Below are positions 26,505-38,367 of a stretch of 64,000 bases of DNA, piece by piece (the stretch's first letter is position 1; each line of letters starts with the position of its first letter). The stretch is from Reclinomonas americana ATCC 50394 (taxonomy: Eukaryota; Jakobida; Jakobea; Jakobida): assembly GCA_048213135.1 (NCBI GenBank), contig PS015022.1, forward strand, positions 261,630 to 325,629, in the 5' to 3' direction. The translations under genes were made by a program, and so were the position numbers. The notes below the pieces were generated by a model. The model did no database searches and was not told the DNA's origin. It saw nothing but the letters and a program-made list of their open reading frames with translations.

Positions 26505-29500
26505 ATGAGTGCGCCCGTGTCTGTGACCGCCACTGGCAGTGGTAACAGTGGTGGTGGCAGTGCTCCCTCGCCTGCTGCCTTGAGTGGAGCGACGAGTGCC
26601 GGAGGACTCACACAGCGTGTGGATGTGTCGTTGCCGCAGCTCAACATCAACTCGGTGGCCATTGATGCCACTGCGAGTGTTGTGGTGTTGGGCGGGTGAG
26701 TGTGAGAGGAGAGAGGGAGTGAGAGGGGAGAGAGAAAGTGCGTGAAAGTGTGTGCAAAAGTGTTTGAAAGTGTGTGTTAAGAGTGTGAAAGTGTGTGAAA
26801 GAGTGTGAAAGTGTGTGAAAGTGTGTGCAAAGAGTGTGCAAAGTGTGTGCAAGTGTGTGCAAGAGTGTGAAAGTGTGTGCAAAGAGTGTGCAAAGAATGT
26901 GCAAAGAGTGTGCAAAGTGTGTGCAAAGTGTGTGAAAGTGTGTGTTAAGAGTGTGAAAGTGTGTGCAAGTGTGTGCAAGAGTGTGCGAAAGTGTGTGCAA
27001 AGTGCGTGAAAGTGTATGCAAGAGTGTGCAAGAGTGTGCGACAGTGTGCAAGTGTGTGTGAGAGAGCGCACGCAAAGAGTGTGCAAGTGTTTGCCGCAGA
27101 TAAGGTGTGATTAGGTGAGGTTATCCGTCGACTTATCCTCTCTTTTGGTTGCAGTAAGCACGGTTTGCATGTGTTTGACTTGGAGGCTCCGTGGCAGCCG
27201 GCGGTGTCGACCTTCAAGAGTCACTCGCGGTATGAGGTGTCGTCGGTGGAGTGCAGTCCGCATGTGTTTGGTGGGCAGTCGATGGTGGCTGCTGCAGTTG
27301 CGTCTCTCTGTGTGTGTGCGTGTAAGGGAGAGGCGCAGTGTGACTCTCTGCCTTGCTGCAGATCAATCAAGTGGTGTGCATTTGGGATTTGAATGGCGGG
27401 CAAGATCCGCTCTTTGTCACGGATGTTGCGTGTCTTGTGCGCATGCGTGGTGTTTTTGTGTGCTGAGTGTGTGTTTGTATCAGGGCAAGTATGGTCACAA
27501 GCGGAGCATCAGCGATGTCTCGTGGGCGCCGCTCGACGAGAATCTCTTTGCGACGTGCAGTGCCGACACCTCCATCTTTCTGTGGGATATTCGCAACAAG
27601 TGCTCCAAGCCGACCAGTCAATTCCGCGGATGGACGTGTTGCGTCGCTGTCACTCTTTTCTCTCGCACACCCCCTCTTTCACTCTTTCACTGAGAGTGCA
27701 CGCCGATTGCGCAGCTGCTGCCACTCGCGTGGTGTGGAATCGGCGCGACTCGAATCTTTTGGCGTCGGCGCACGAGCAGGAGGTCCGCTTGTGGGATTTG
27801 CGAGTTTCGTCGGATGCCGCCTCTCCCCCGTGTCGCGCATGTGGCACGCGCTATGTCCCTGATATGATGCATGCTTGCAGAAACCCACGGGGCATCTCGA
27901 TTTCATCACGGCACACATGAGCAAGATCTTTGACATTGATTTCTCGCCGCACTCCTCACGAGAACTCGTCACGTGCTCCATGGATCACACCATCAAGGTG
28001 AGCAGAGGAGAGAGAGACGAGACGTGCTATGCGACACTTTGCACGCTCACATGTGCGCCGACACGCAGCTGTGGCACACGGACAACACGTCGCGACCCAT
28101 CACGAGTGTGTCGCTCGGCTACCCGGTGCTGCGCACGCGGTACACGCCGTTCGGCAACTCGCTGGTGTCGTGCTTCCAGCGACAGGACAACCATTTGCAG
28201 CTGTGGGCCATTCGTGAAACCGATGCTTCCTCAGAGGCTGGCGACGGCGGTCTCGGTTCGGCGTCAGATACCTCCAGCCTATCGGTTTGCCCTCTCTCCT
28301 TCCCTTTTCTCCCCCTGTCTCCTTTCTCATGCATTGCATTTCCTTGCTGTGTGCTTGTAGCGTGGATCCACGGGCGCGGCCGACTCTCGCGGCTTTTACC
28401 TGTCACCGCAGCGCGGCAACTCCTTCCGTTACCAGCAACGCAAGGTGATTCATGTCCCTCTCGAGTTTTCCTCTCCCATGTAATTGACATTGTGTGCTCC
28501 TGTCTTGTCAACAAGCCGTCACCTGTGGGTTCGTACGCCTGCATGTGTGTATTAATCCGTGTCGAGTTCATGCACTGACGTCGTCGTGATGCGTGCAGGA
28601 AGCGGCAATTTTTCGGGTGCACTCTCGGCGGCCGGACTCTCCGGCAGCGGAGGACCCGGCAGCTCGTCCTCCATCTCGCGCACTGGGAGTGCCGATTCGT
28701 TTGCCGACGCACTCAGTGGCACGGGAGCACAGCTGCAGCTGTTGCACCTGCTTGCCGGCCACGAGGATGTCGTCAAGGACTTTGCCTTTCGCTATCCACG
28801 AGGTCGGCGTTCATGTCGCCGCCTTTTCACCTTCACCTCCACTGCTGACTCACTTGCCTCGAATTTCCCCTTCAGATGCCTCGGACAGCACGCCGTGTCA
28901 GGTGGTCTCGTGGGGGCGTGATCAAATGTTGCGCATCTGGACATTGTCGCCGAAACTCGTGGAGGTACGGCAGAGGCACCGTTGTTATTCTTGTTGTTGT
29001 TGAGCATGAGCGGCGCCACTCACTCTTGCGCAGATGTGCGTGACGGGCGAGTCGCATTCATCTCGGGGCTCGACACCATACGAGTCGCCGCAGAGCACAC
29101 CGTCGCCGCGGTCATCACCGAAAGCCCACTTGGAGGGCATGTCAGGCGGCACACATCAGCGCTCGTCCTCGCTCGACACGTCACAGTTGCCGGATGTCGA
29201 CGGCCCGAGCATACTGTCGCCGGCGAATCTCTCCTACAGCGACGCGTCGTCTCCGGTGGATGTCGATGTCATGGGTCGCATGGGCGTCGAGGGCCACGGG
29301 CGCCTCAACTTGGCGCAGGAATGCTACTTGCTGACGCTGCGACACACGCAAGTCGAAATCGAAGAGGTTTGCCCTTTCTTTGAATGGGGGAAGATTTCTT
29401 GTTTTTCACACGAGTGGTGATGCAGTTGTCGAGCGCCGAACAGGACTGCGTACTGCGTGTGGAGACGCCGCTGCACTGCGTGCGGATGCGTGTCATCATT

Positions 29501-31460
29501 CCGCAATTTTATCCACATTCAGCACCGTCGTTTGAGATCCTGCAGAATTCCACAATTTCACTGTCGATGAAGAAGCAGCTGATGGAGGTGCGCTGTCTTG
29601 CTCCTCCTGCTGTCGTGCTGGTCACTTCTAGTCACTCATTTGCTGCGCAGAAACTGACCGATGCGGCGCGCGAATGCACCACACAACACAAACCGTCGCT
29701 CGACATTTGCATCACGGAAATGATCAACGAGATGGAACGGCTTGACACTGTGCAGGTGAGAATGTCAGCGACGAAGAGGGGGTGGAGGGATTGCTGATGT
29801 GTGTGCAGGACGATCGGCTTGGACTGGCGCCAAGTATGCAGCCGGGTGCCATTCCGTGCCCAGCTCCGCACAGCGCCGTGTTTTCGCCAACGGGTGCGTG
29901 AAAGAGTGACGACATCCCAAGCACCATGTTCGTGCCTTTCTTATCTTCCGTCTTGTCTGCAGGTGACTTGGTGTACTTTTCAAATGTGGTGGGTGCGGGA
30001 GTCAGTCTGTCCATGTGCCGCACTGTCGAGGACATGCAGCAGGCCAAGACGCGACCAGTCACCGTCAAGGAGACCGTGGTGGAGGCACTGGACGGTGGCG
30101 AGGCATTCGGGTCCTCGCTGTTCTTCCAGGTTCGTGCACGCGCTGTCCCTCCCTCACGAACGTCGCTGCTGCTGACATGGTCTCCACAGCCTGCGCGACA
30201 CACGCGCAAGCCAGCGGCAGTTGGTGTGGTGGGCGCCACACCCTCGGCAGAGCCTGTGCAAAACCAAGACATTCACAGCCGCATCGTGGTGGTGGACACC
30301 ACTCTCTTCCTGCCCATTTCACGCAATGCGGCGCGCGCGTTTAGGTTTGTCGATGTGTGCGCGCGCAACAGGATACTCGTGTGCTGACGTGCGTCCACAG
30401 CTTGAATGGCTCCAATATCCATGCCATTTGTCGCGACAATGCCCGTGCCGCGGTGGGCATTGGGCGCAACGACATTGCGAAGGCGTTTATGGTGGCACAC
30501 AAGTGCATTCTCAATGTGCAAAAGGTGCGCTCGTGCGTGGTGGCGGATGACCCCTCACACGCAACCTCACTCGCTTGTTTGCTGACTGCAGAGTGGAAGT
30601 GAGACCTTCCTGAAAGAGTTCGGCCGTCCAGTGGCCAACTCCATGTGCGTCGGCATGCCTCATGAACGCACTGTGTATTTTGTTGCTGACGTGTTCTGCG
30701 TTGCCCCACAGCCTCGAGCATTTCGCTGCTTCGTTTGACGTGCAGATTGTGGCGGTGATGAGTTGCATCTTTGCCATGTGCCGTGTTCGCGGGTTGCGAT
30801 TATTTTTCGTTCTCCCCCTCGTCGACTCCACGTTCGTGCCTCCTCACACTGGCGGTGCAGAAGCAAGCTGTCGCTGTTGGATCCGGTGAAGAAGAGGTGG
30901 TACGATTTCTATCGCACCTCATATGCGGAGATCCTCGACCGGTGGGGACTGTTGCAGAAGCGCGCCGAGATTCTCAAATTCTTGGACTCGGACTCGGGCA
31001 TGCACACTGTTGGTGCGTGTGCTGAGTGTGTATATGAGTTGTCTTCTTCATTGCTGGTTCTCATCTGCACGCAGGTGTCGAGGCACGCAGTGCTGGTAGC
31101 AGCAGCAGCAGTGCTGTTGGTGGTGCAATCAGTGTGTCGGCCACACCACTCTTCAGTTGTACAATGTGCCACTTGCCGGTGAAAGGTGTGCTCTGCAAAA
31201 ATCCCGTTCCTGCGCTCCCTTTATCTGCGCACTCAGTCTTTGCCCTCGTTGTTCCAGGCCTCTGCATTGCATGCGTGCAGTGTGGGCACGGTGGTCATGT
31301 GGCGCACGTCAGGGAGTGGTTCTCGCGGCACGCGCAATGTCCCACGGGTTGCGGCTGCAAGTGCTCCTTCACCTCGGCAGCGGAGGATGGGGTGGGGGCG
31401 CCGGCCAGTCTCGATCAACGGCACGACACAAGGCGGCGATTCCCCGAGAGGAGATTCTAA
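26505..31460 (+). CDS. WDR59: WDR59, GATOR2 subunit (WD40-RWD-RING-like)
   Basis: WDR59 is a component of GATOR2, which relieves GATOR1 inhibition of TORC1 at the lysosome. About 18 exons were traced. WD40 blades include KYGHKRSISDVSWAPLDENL, TRVVWNRRDSNLLASAHEQE, HMSKIFDIDFSPHSSRELV, TRYTPFGNSLVS and LLAGHEDVVKDFAF, which match the WDR59 propeller one by one. An RWD domain follows (RVIIPQFYPHSAPSFEI through MINEMERL). Then come a helical region (RWYDFYRTSYAEILDRWGL, KRAEILKFL) and the C-terminal zinc domain CTMCHLPVKG...CVQCGHGGHVAHVREWF...CPTGCGC, as in metazoan WDR59. Ser-rich insertions sit between the propeller and the RWD domain. Three consecutive propeller introns use GTTGCGT donors (27297, 27425, 27638). 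A 13-nt microexon near 28,516 is needed to hold frame and is the weakest point. Intron 1 carries a 400-bp minisatellite. The stop is 63 bp from the convergent neighbour's stop. Confidence 0.93.
26700..27090 (+). repeat. GTGTG(C/A)AA(A)G minisatellite in WDR59 intron 1
   Basis: About 390 bp of imperfect tandem copies of a 9-11-nt unit (GTGTGCAAAGA, GTGTGAAAGT and variants) fill most of intron 1 (26696-27153). Hydroxyl-rich frames on the opposite strand (HTLCTHFHTLSHT...) are translations of this repeat and are not genes. Unlike the other long introns here, this one is GT/GA-rich and not a polypyrimidine tract on the sense strand. Confidence 0.9.
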
Positions 31461-31523
31461 AATACACACACACACTCAACCCCACGTTGGCAAACTGAGC
31501 AAAACAGATTGAGGTCACCACAT

Positions 31524-32948
31524 TCACTTCTTGACCTTCTTCTTCAGAGGCAGAAGCTTCTTCTTGCCTGCCGCAGCCACAACCTTGTTCTTGCCAGCCA
31601 CAGCAACCGCCTTCTTCTTCTCAACACCCGCAGCCACGGCCTTCTTCTTCTCACCACCCGCAGCCACAGCCTTCTTCTTCTCAACACCAGCAGCCACAGC
31701 CTTCTTCTTCTCGCCACCCTCAGCCGCAGCCTTCTTCTTGCCGCCCGCGGCGCTTGCTGCCGGCGACTTCACCATCTTCTTCACCTTCAGTTCGCCACCA
31801 CCCACAGTCGCCTTGTTCGTCATGACCGACACTAATGAGGGCGCCGCCTTGCCCTTCCTTCCCAATGGTGCGACCTTCTTGACCGCCTCCACCACCTTGT
31901 CCTCTTCATCGGCCGAATCCGAGTCTGTGTCCATGGCCGCAGCATCGGGTGCGCTGTCGACCTCCATGCTGCGCGTGCGCGGCTGCTTCAATCCCGGCTG
32001 CGCCGGCGGCAACCGGCCAAACACCGGCAGCGCAGCGGAGCGATCCAGCTTGACGTACACGGCCTTGATGTTGGTGGCTCCGTGCGGAATGTACTGCAGA
32101 ACCGCATCCATCGCCTTCATGACGTTCTCCGTGTTCTCCGCCACGCTCAGCGCATCGCTGCCGACGCGGAACGTCCTGCACATCGACAGGATATCAGCTG
32201 ATGAAATCGACATGTGCCACAGAAGAGACGAAACTGACTCGGTCCGGCTGTCAGCACAAACTGTGTGGCCTGGCGAGCACGCTCCACCTGGCGCTTGAAG
32301 CTGGCCGCGCCGTGGATGTTGACCGGCACCGGCTGCTTCTTGTTGACAAAGAAGAACTTGCCCAGCAAACGCGGCAACTGTGGCACAACTCGTCGATCGG
32401 CCATAAACAGGTCGTACCGCGAGCACAGCTCACGTCGCGACTCGTACGTGTTGTAGCGGCGACGCAGCTTGTTCACGCCAATCACCTTGGTCACCGGCAC
32501 ATTCTCCTTCTGCAGCCTGTTCTTGATGTCCCGCGACGGATCTGGCACAATCAGGCACACTTCGCAGTCGTCGGGATCGGCGTGCAGCGCGTGCGGCACG
32601 GTGCTGTGAAAAAGGGGGGCGCAGGGGGCGTTGGTGATGTGCATGTGCGCATTCACATCACCAGCCCCTGCACACACACACACAAAAGACGCAACATGAC
32701 GTGCGGCTTGGGCGATGGTCGCACGGGGATCTTGTTGAGTGCCAACACCAAGTGCAGTGCGTCGTGCTCCTCAAAGAGGTCGCCAGAGCTGGCGCCCTCC
32801 TTCTTCTCGCGGTGCTCCTTGGAGTGGCGCAGGAGCGCTGTGATGGCCAGTGAGACCTGCATTGGTGAAGAGAGTGAGTGAGTGAGTGTATGCATGTGGC
32901 GGTGGCGGTGTGCGGCGGGCAGCACAGAACTTGCTTGGGATCGAGCAT
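31524..32948 (-). CDS. Ribosomal L1-domain protein, RSL1D1/UTP30-like
   Basis: A nucleolar ribosome-biogenesis protein by family. Exons are 32948-32931 (MLDPKQ), 32856-32696, 32603-32235 and 32175-31524, in phase throughout. The L1-fold shows the RSL1D1/Utp30 hallmarks: VPHALHADPDDCEVCLIVPD, VIGVNKLRRRY, YDLFMADRRVVPQLPRLLGK, QPVPVN and the closing HGATNIKAVYVKLDRSAALPVF. The C-terminal tail is lysine-rich, with tandem EKKKAVAAGG/V units (about 31,560-31,740) ending KKVKK, which fits nucleolar RNA binding. The second intron starts GTTGCGTC (32695) and the third GTTTCGTC. The 6-residue first exon is supported by the family's LDxxQV N terminus. The start codon is 75 bp from that of the divergent NACHT gene. 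Confidence 0.88.
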
Positions 32949-33023
32949 CGCGTTGGTGTGTGTGCGGAAGTGCGAGTGGACAATCAATGCGTGTGACTCA
33001 CTGCGACAACAAACACTTGCAAC
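32949..33023. promoter_or_regulatory. Bidirectional promoter, RSL1D1-like / UBL-HEPN-NACHT gene
   Basis: 75 bp separates the two start codons. No TATA element is evident. The NACHT gene therefore shares its promoter interval with a presumed housekeeping ribosome-biogenesis gene, which is unexpected for a putative conflict or immune gene. Confidence 0.55.
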
Positions 33024-36000
33024 ATGGTGCGTCGTCACGGTGCTTCTTCTCCTTGTTCTTCTTCTTGTTCTCCTTCTCCTTCTCCTCCTCCTCCTCCTCC
33101 TTCTTCTTCTTCTTCTTCTTCTTCTTCTTCTTCTTCTTGTTCTTGTTCTCCTCCTCTTCCTCCGCCCTCCCCCCCCCCCCTCCTTCTCATCCCCCTTCTC
33201 ATCTTACCCGCAGTTCACTGTACGCGTGAGCGCGGCGCATGACTCGCTGCTGTCGGTGGAGGTGGAGGGTATGGCAACCACCTCCACTCTCGCAAACTTG
33301 CTGGGCGAGGCTGTGCGCTTGCTGCGTGCGAAGAGTGGAGACGGGGCACTGGAGATTGTGGGGGTGGAGAAGCCGATGGAATTCGACCTGGAGGATGCAC
33401 CGGTGACGAAGCTGAAAACGCTGGGCATCAAGGCCTCCACGCATCTTGTGGTCCGTGTGAATCTTGGCGCCGCGCTGTCGTCGAGTGGAGGAAGTGGGAG
33501 GTCTGTGCGTGTGCACTTTCTTCGTGTCGCAATGCGCGCACGCCACTCACTCCTCTGCGTCAACAACAGCACCTCGGAGCGCGAAACGCGGTGTGTGCAT
33601 GTGTCCCGTGAGGTGTCGCCACACACACTCTTCTTGACACTGACTGAGCGCGCAGCATGATCAACTCGCAGCGCATCGACATGGCTTTTGAGGTCGTCGA
33701 GGACGCGATTCGTCTGCGCTGTCAGCGCGAATTGGCGCAGTTCAGTCGCGATCATCCCAACTTTGATGTGCGGGCGTGGGTTCCGACGCACGAGCCGCCT
33801 GGCATGGACAAGCAGACTCTCAAGCTGTGGCGATCGCGACACAGCCCATTGCACCACGAGTGCAACCTGTACGTCAAGCTGTACAAGGAGGTGTATGCGC
33901 CGATGCTGGAGTGGAAGGCACAGTTCGACGCCGACCCCGCCTCCGATCCGCAGTGCGACGCCTTCGACATGACCGCAATGTGGACCATACTGACCAACGG
34001 AGGATACGTGGAGGAGACGCCGAGTTCTACTGTGTGCGCCTCGTTTCGGCTGCTGAGTGCGGGCCGGGAACGACATGCAATTAACTGTGCACACGATGTT
34101 CGCAACAAGTTGATGCACGGACACCAGTGGCAATCGGCGGAAGTGCAGGCGGATCTGGCAGACGATGGTGTGTTCCTCCACATCATCTCTCGGCTTTCGT
34201 TGACGGCCGATGAGCGTGCAGTCTTTGTCAATCGCATTCGTGAAGCGCGGTTTGTGCAGCTGAATATCAGCACGTACGAAGAGCGACTGCATCGATTGGC
34301 GTTGCGCGAAATCGAGTTTTATCGATGCGATGAAACATTTCAGAAGAGTATGCAGACCTACGTTCCGCTGCAATGCTCACATGAGCGTGACGTCTCCGCG
34401 AGAGACAAGATGACGGATCTGGTGAAGGAGGTGGATGCTTTCCTCTCCGCCTCCGACACCACCCACCGCGTGCTGGTGCTGTTTGGCAATAGTGGCGCCG
34501 GCAAGACCACCACCATGTCGGTGCTAGCCGAACGAGCATGGCGGCAGCGGCAGGCGGGAGAGAGTCGACGAGTGCCGGTGCGTGTGCCTCTCGGCGCGCT
34601 GCGCAATGCCGACGAGCGATTGTTGGAGGAGGCACTGGAGCGGCTGACGCCCGAATTTGGTTTCGACGAAGACATTCGACGACTGAAGGATGAACCGTTG
34701 CTGTTGCTGTTTGACGGGTACGATGAGTTGTATCGTGGTGTCAATCTGTTTGTCAAGAACCAGTTGGATGCATCCGTATGTCGCGACTTGAAGGTGATTA
34801 TCACCTGTCGAGGCGACTATGCGTTGACGGCACTGGGTGGTATCGCCAATTATCCACGGTTCTTTGCACCAATGGACAGTCACAATCAGATGCGCGTGGA
34901 TCAATTGGTAGAACGGCATATTGCGTCGTTCAACGAGGCGCAGATTGAAGAGTATTTTGACCGATTGGTGAACGTCGACATTGACAGCGGTGGAGCCGCG
35001 GATGGCGGCGCTGGCGACATGTCGCAGTGGGCCACAGCCGCAGAGTACGTGACCGCGCTGCATGAAGTGCGAGGTCTGAAAGAGCTGGTGTCGAATCCGT
35101 TCATGCTCTCTGTGGTGGCTCGTGTGCTGCCGGCGCTGGTGGCGAGTGGCGTGCATCGCCCGACCCGGTGTGACGTATTTGACCGCTTCATTCGACAGTG
35201 GATCAAGAGAGAACAGGAGAGGCAGACCGGCCTCAATGCCTCGCGGGTACCGAGTGAGGAGAAGTGTCTCGCGTTCTGTGAGGGACTTTCACGAGTGATG
35301 CACGAGCGAAATGTGGTTCGTGTGTCTGTGACGGAGAGTCAGTCAAGTGACGGAGAAGAAGGGGATGACTTTGGCGGTGCCCCACTCGCTGCTCAACAGG
35401 AGGAAGAGGGACCATATGACAAGTTCCTCGGCCACAAGAACGAATATGTGCGGGTGTGCTGCCCGATTGTGCAACGCTATGGGTCAGAGCAGTGGGGGTT
35501 CGTGCATCTGTCGTTGCTGGAGCATTGTGTGGCACGGCATGTGTTTGCGTGGGAGACCTGGAAGGAGGAGAGGAGGTTGATGGTGCATGATCTGCAGCAG
35601 CATGTGCTGGCAGTGCGACTGCTGAACGACAGACCATCGTTGGTGGAGCAGATGGCGGAGGTAGTGCGACGGTCTCGTGCTTTGCAAAAGAGACTGTTAG
35701 AGGTGATTGAGTTGTCACGGGAGGTGGATGAGGAACGAGTGGTGACGGCAGCCGCGAATGCAGCGACGGTGTTGTGTGTGGCGCAGGTGTCGTTCAGCGG
35801 ACGGGATCTGTCAGGTGTGCGAGTGAGGGGTGCGGATTTGAGGGATGCGGTGATGCACAAGACGGTGTTGAGGGAGGCCGACTTGCGCAAGGCAAATCTC
35901 AGTCGTGCCTTCTGTCGGGAAGCCGACTTTACGCAGTGCAAGATCGATGGTGCGTGGTTGTCGGAGAGACCGCTGGAGGGACATCAGGGCAATGTGCGAT

Positions 36001-38328
36001 CGGTGGTAGTGTCAGCTGACGGAAGCCGGATTATCAGCGGGAGCTGGGACAAGACGGTACGAGTGTGGAACGCAGACACGGAGCGGGAAGAATTCTGCCT
36101 CGAGGGACACACCGAGCCGGTGCAAGCGGTGGCGATTACGGTGGACGGTAGCCGCGTCGTGAGCGCCGGTCAGGACGCAACACTTCGTGTGTGGTCCCTT
36201 CCGGCTGCCGATTCCGCTGCGCATCGCTGTTACAATCCCGGAGCGGACAAGATCTTTTCGGTGGCGGTCACTCGTGACGGCCAGCATGTTGTGTGTGGCT
36301 GCAAGGATGCCACGATTCGGGTTCTGCAATTGAGTGACGGTCAGGAGGTGCAGTGCTTGCGCGGGCACGACGGTCACGTGTGGTCTGTTGTGCTGACTGC
36401 CGATGACACGCACATCGTCAGCGGCAGTGGCGACAAAACCGTACGAATGTGGTCACGAAGTGACGGTCGCGAAGTGCGCCGATTCGAAGGTCACAATCTC
36501 GCTGTGATGAGTGTGGCTGTGTCGCCTGATGGGCGCCTGATGGCCAGCGCCACACGTGACGCACGGATTCCTGCGGAGCAAGTCGAAGCGTATGCTGCCG
36601 CACGGGGCGTGATGCTGAGAAATGGTGGGAAGATCGTCCGTGGATCTGTTCGGCTGTGGAGTGTCGAAACGGGCGCTGAGCTGCACTGCTTCGAAATGCN
36701 NNNNNNNNNNNNNNNNNNNNNNNNNNNNNNNNNNNNNNNNNNNNNNNNNNNNNNNNNNNNNNNNNNNNNNNNNNNNNNNNNNNNNNNNNNNNNNNNNNNN
36801 NNNNNNNNNNNNNNNNNNNNNNNNNNNNNNNNNNNNNNNNNNNNNNNNNNNNNNNNNNNNNNNNNNNNNNNNNNNNNNNNNNNNNNNNNNNNNNNNNNNN
36901 NNNNNNNNNNNNNNNNNNNNNNNNNNNNNNNNNNNNNNNNAGCCCAGGTCCAGTTTCGAAGCTGTGGCGTTCAGTCCCGACAACAAGTACCTGGTTATTG
37001 GCAGTCAGGACTTTAGCGTGCTGGTGTGGTCGCTGGACGAGGACATTGGTCGCGATGTGAAGGTCCGGCGTTTCGAAGGCCACACTGACAAGGTGCTGAC
37101 GGTGACAGTCTCGCCGGACAGTCGATTCGTGATCAGTGGCAGTATCGACCAGACCATTCGCAAGTGGTCGTTGCAGGAGGGCGGTGTTCGTCGAGTGGAC
37201 CGTCACGCTCGGTCGGTGCGGGCGCTGGCTCTTTTGCGCGACGCCGAAGGATGCGTGACGCATATTGTCAGTGGCAGTGATGACTGTGTGTTGCGAATGT
37301 GGGACGTGAGCACCGGCGAGGTGTGCAGTCAGCAGCAGCGCAGAGGACAGATTCGATGTGTAGCTGCTGCTGGCTTCCATGTGGGGAACACGTGGTCGCG
37401 ACGTGTGGTATGTGCCAGCAAGCACAGTGGTATCACCTCGTTTGCGGTCAGCGCCAATGGCGAACTGACGGAGAGATGGCACGAGTCAGTGTGTTTGGAT
37501 AAAAACTCGTTTCACTCGGCTATCATCACACCCGACAATCAGTACGTGCTGGCAGGCGCCACCAACGGCACGGTGTATCAGTGCCGTATGAGTGATGGCA
37601 AGTTGGAGGCGCTGTTTCACAATCACAGCGACTGGGTGTTGGCACTGGCGACCACCAGGGACGGTCGCTTCTTGTTCAGTGGAGGTGGCGAAGACAAGTT
37701 GGTGTTGATGACGCGCCTCGACAACGGCCTCGTGGTGCGGCGCTTTGTCGGCCACGAAACGTATGTGCGCTACATTATGCTGACGGCCGCTGAGGATGTG
37801 ATTATCACCAGCTGCGACGACTCGATGCTTCGATTCTGGTCTGTGGAGACTGGCGAGCTGCTTCGTGTCATTGACACTGGCGGGCAAGGAGACACCAGCA
37901 TTCGGTGGCTTGCTCTCTCGACTGATGGTGAGACCATCTTTGTTGCGCGCTCCGACGGCACGGTGCAAGGGTGGTCGTGCACGACGTCGACCACACCTCC
38001 TGAAATGGTGTGCCGACTCGACGGTCACGTGAATCAAGTGCAGTCGATTTTCCTCGACGACAAGAGCAGCGTGCTAGTCAGCGGCGGAGACGACTGTACT
38101 GTTCGCTGGTGGGAGAAAGAGTGGTGCGTTGTGTTGTTCTCGTTGCTGCTTCGCGGCTTGGCCTGATACATTTTGTCCCTTTTTGTGTGCAGTGACGAGC
38201 GTGGCGGCGGGTACCTGCTGACGCGAGTGTTTGGCCTGTTCAGCAGCGACTTGGAGGCGAGTAAAGGCCTGGATCCGGCGCTGGCGACGCGCTCTGGAGT
38301 GAGTGTTGCACGGCTGCCATCCTCATAA
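33024..38328 (+). CDS. UBL-HEPN-NACHT-pentapeptide-WD40 protein (NLR-like STAND NTPase)
   Basis: Four exons: 33024-33026 (only the ATG), 33214-33500, 33656-38123 and 38193-38328; all phases agree, giving about 1,630 residues allowing for the 36700-36940 gap. Residues 1-96 look like a ubiquitin-like beta-grasp domain (TVRVS...LANLLGEAVRLL...LKTLGIKASTHLVVRV). Residues about 190-300 resemble the DZIP3-type HEPN domain, with the RNase-type motif R-N-K-L-M-H (R246, H251; Rx4H). The NACHT NTPase follows: P-loop GNSGAGKTTT (about 374), Walker B LLLLFDGYDEL (about 450), then IITCRGDY and the helical C-terminal half. Pentapeptide repeats occupy about 806-867 (ADLRDAV...ADLRKANLSRA). Thirteen or so WD40 repeats follow (GHQGNVRSVVVSADGSRIIS, DKTVRVW). 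Known STAND proteins couple a repeat sensor to NACHT oligomerisation that activates the N-terminal effector; here the effector would be an RNA-cleaving HEPN domain. That function is inference. Reading frame differs across the gap, so the gap length is nominal. Confidence 0.88.
33045..33212 (+). repeat. CTT/CCT polypyrimidine satellite in intron 1 of the NACHT gene
   Basis: Nearly pure pyrimidine on the sense strand (TTCTTC, CTCCTC, then a C-run) fills intron 1, immediately after a start codon that forms its own exon. Pure polypurine/polypyrimidine mirror tracts of this length can form triplex DNA; whether it does here is unknown. Confidence 0.85.
36700..36940. other. Assembly gap (241 N) inside the WD40 region
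   Basis: The gap interrupts the WD40 array between ELHCFEM and SFEAVAFSPDNKYL. The frame differs on the two sides, so the true length is not 241. Near-identical WD40 repeats are the likely cause of the collapse. Confidence 0.95.
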
Positions 38329-38367
38329 GTGAAGCAAGACATTGTATTGTTTGTTTCCGATCCGGTG

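Noticed and set aside
26499-27086. A 195-residue frame of HTLCTHFHTLSHT repeats on the - strand
   Set aside because: It is the translation of the intron minisatellite; no start context and no conserved residues.
33657-38166. Bacterial contamination explaining the NACHT-WD40 gene
   Set aside because: It has spliceosomal introns with consistent phases, a CTT-rich intron like its neighbours, and shares a promoter interval with a clear eukaryot gene.
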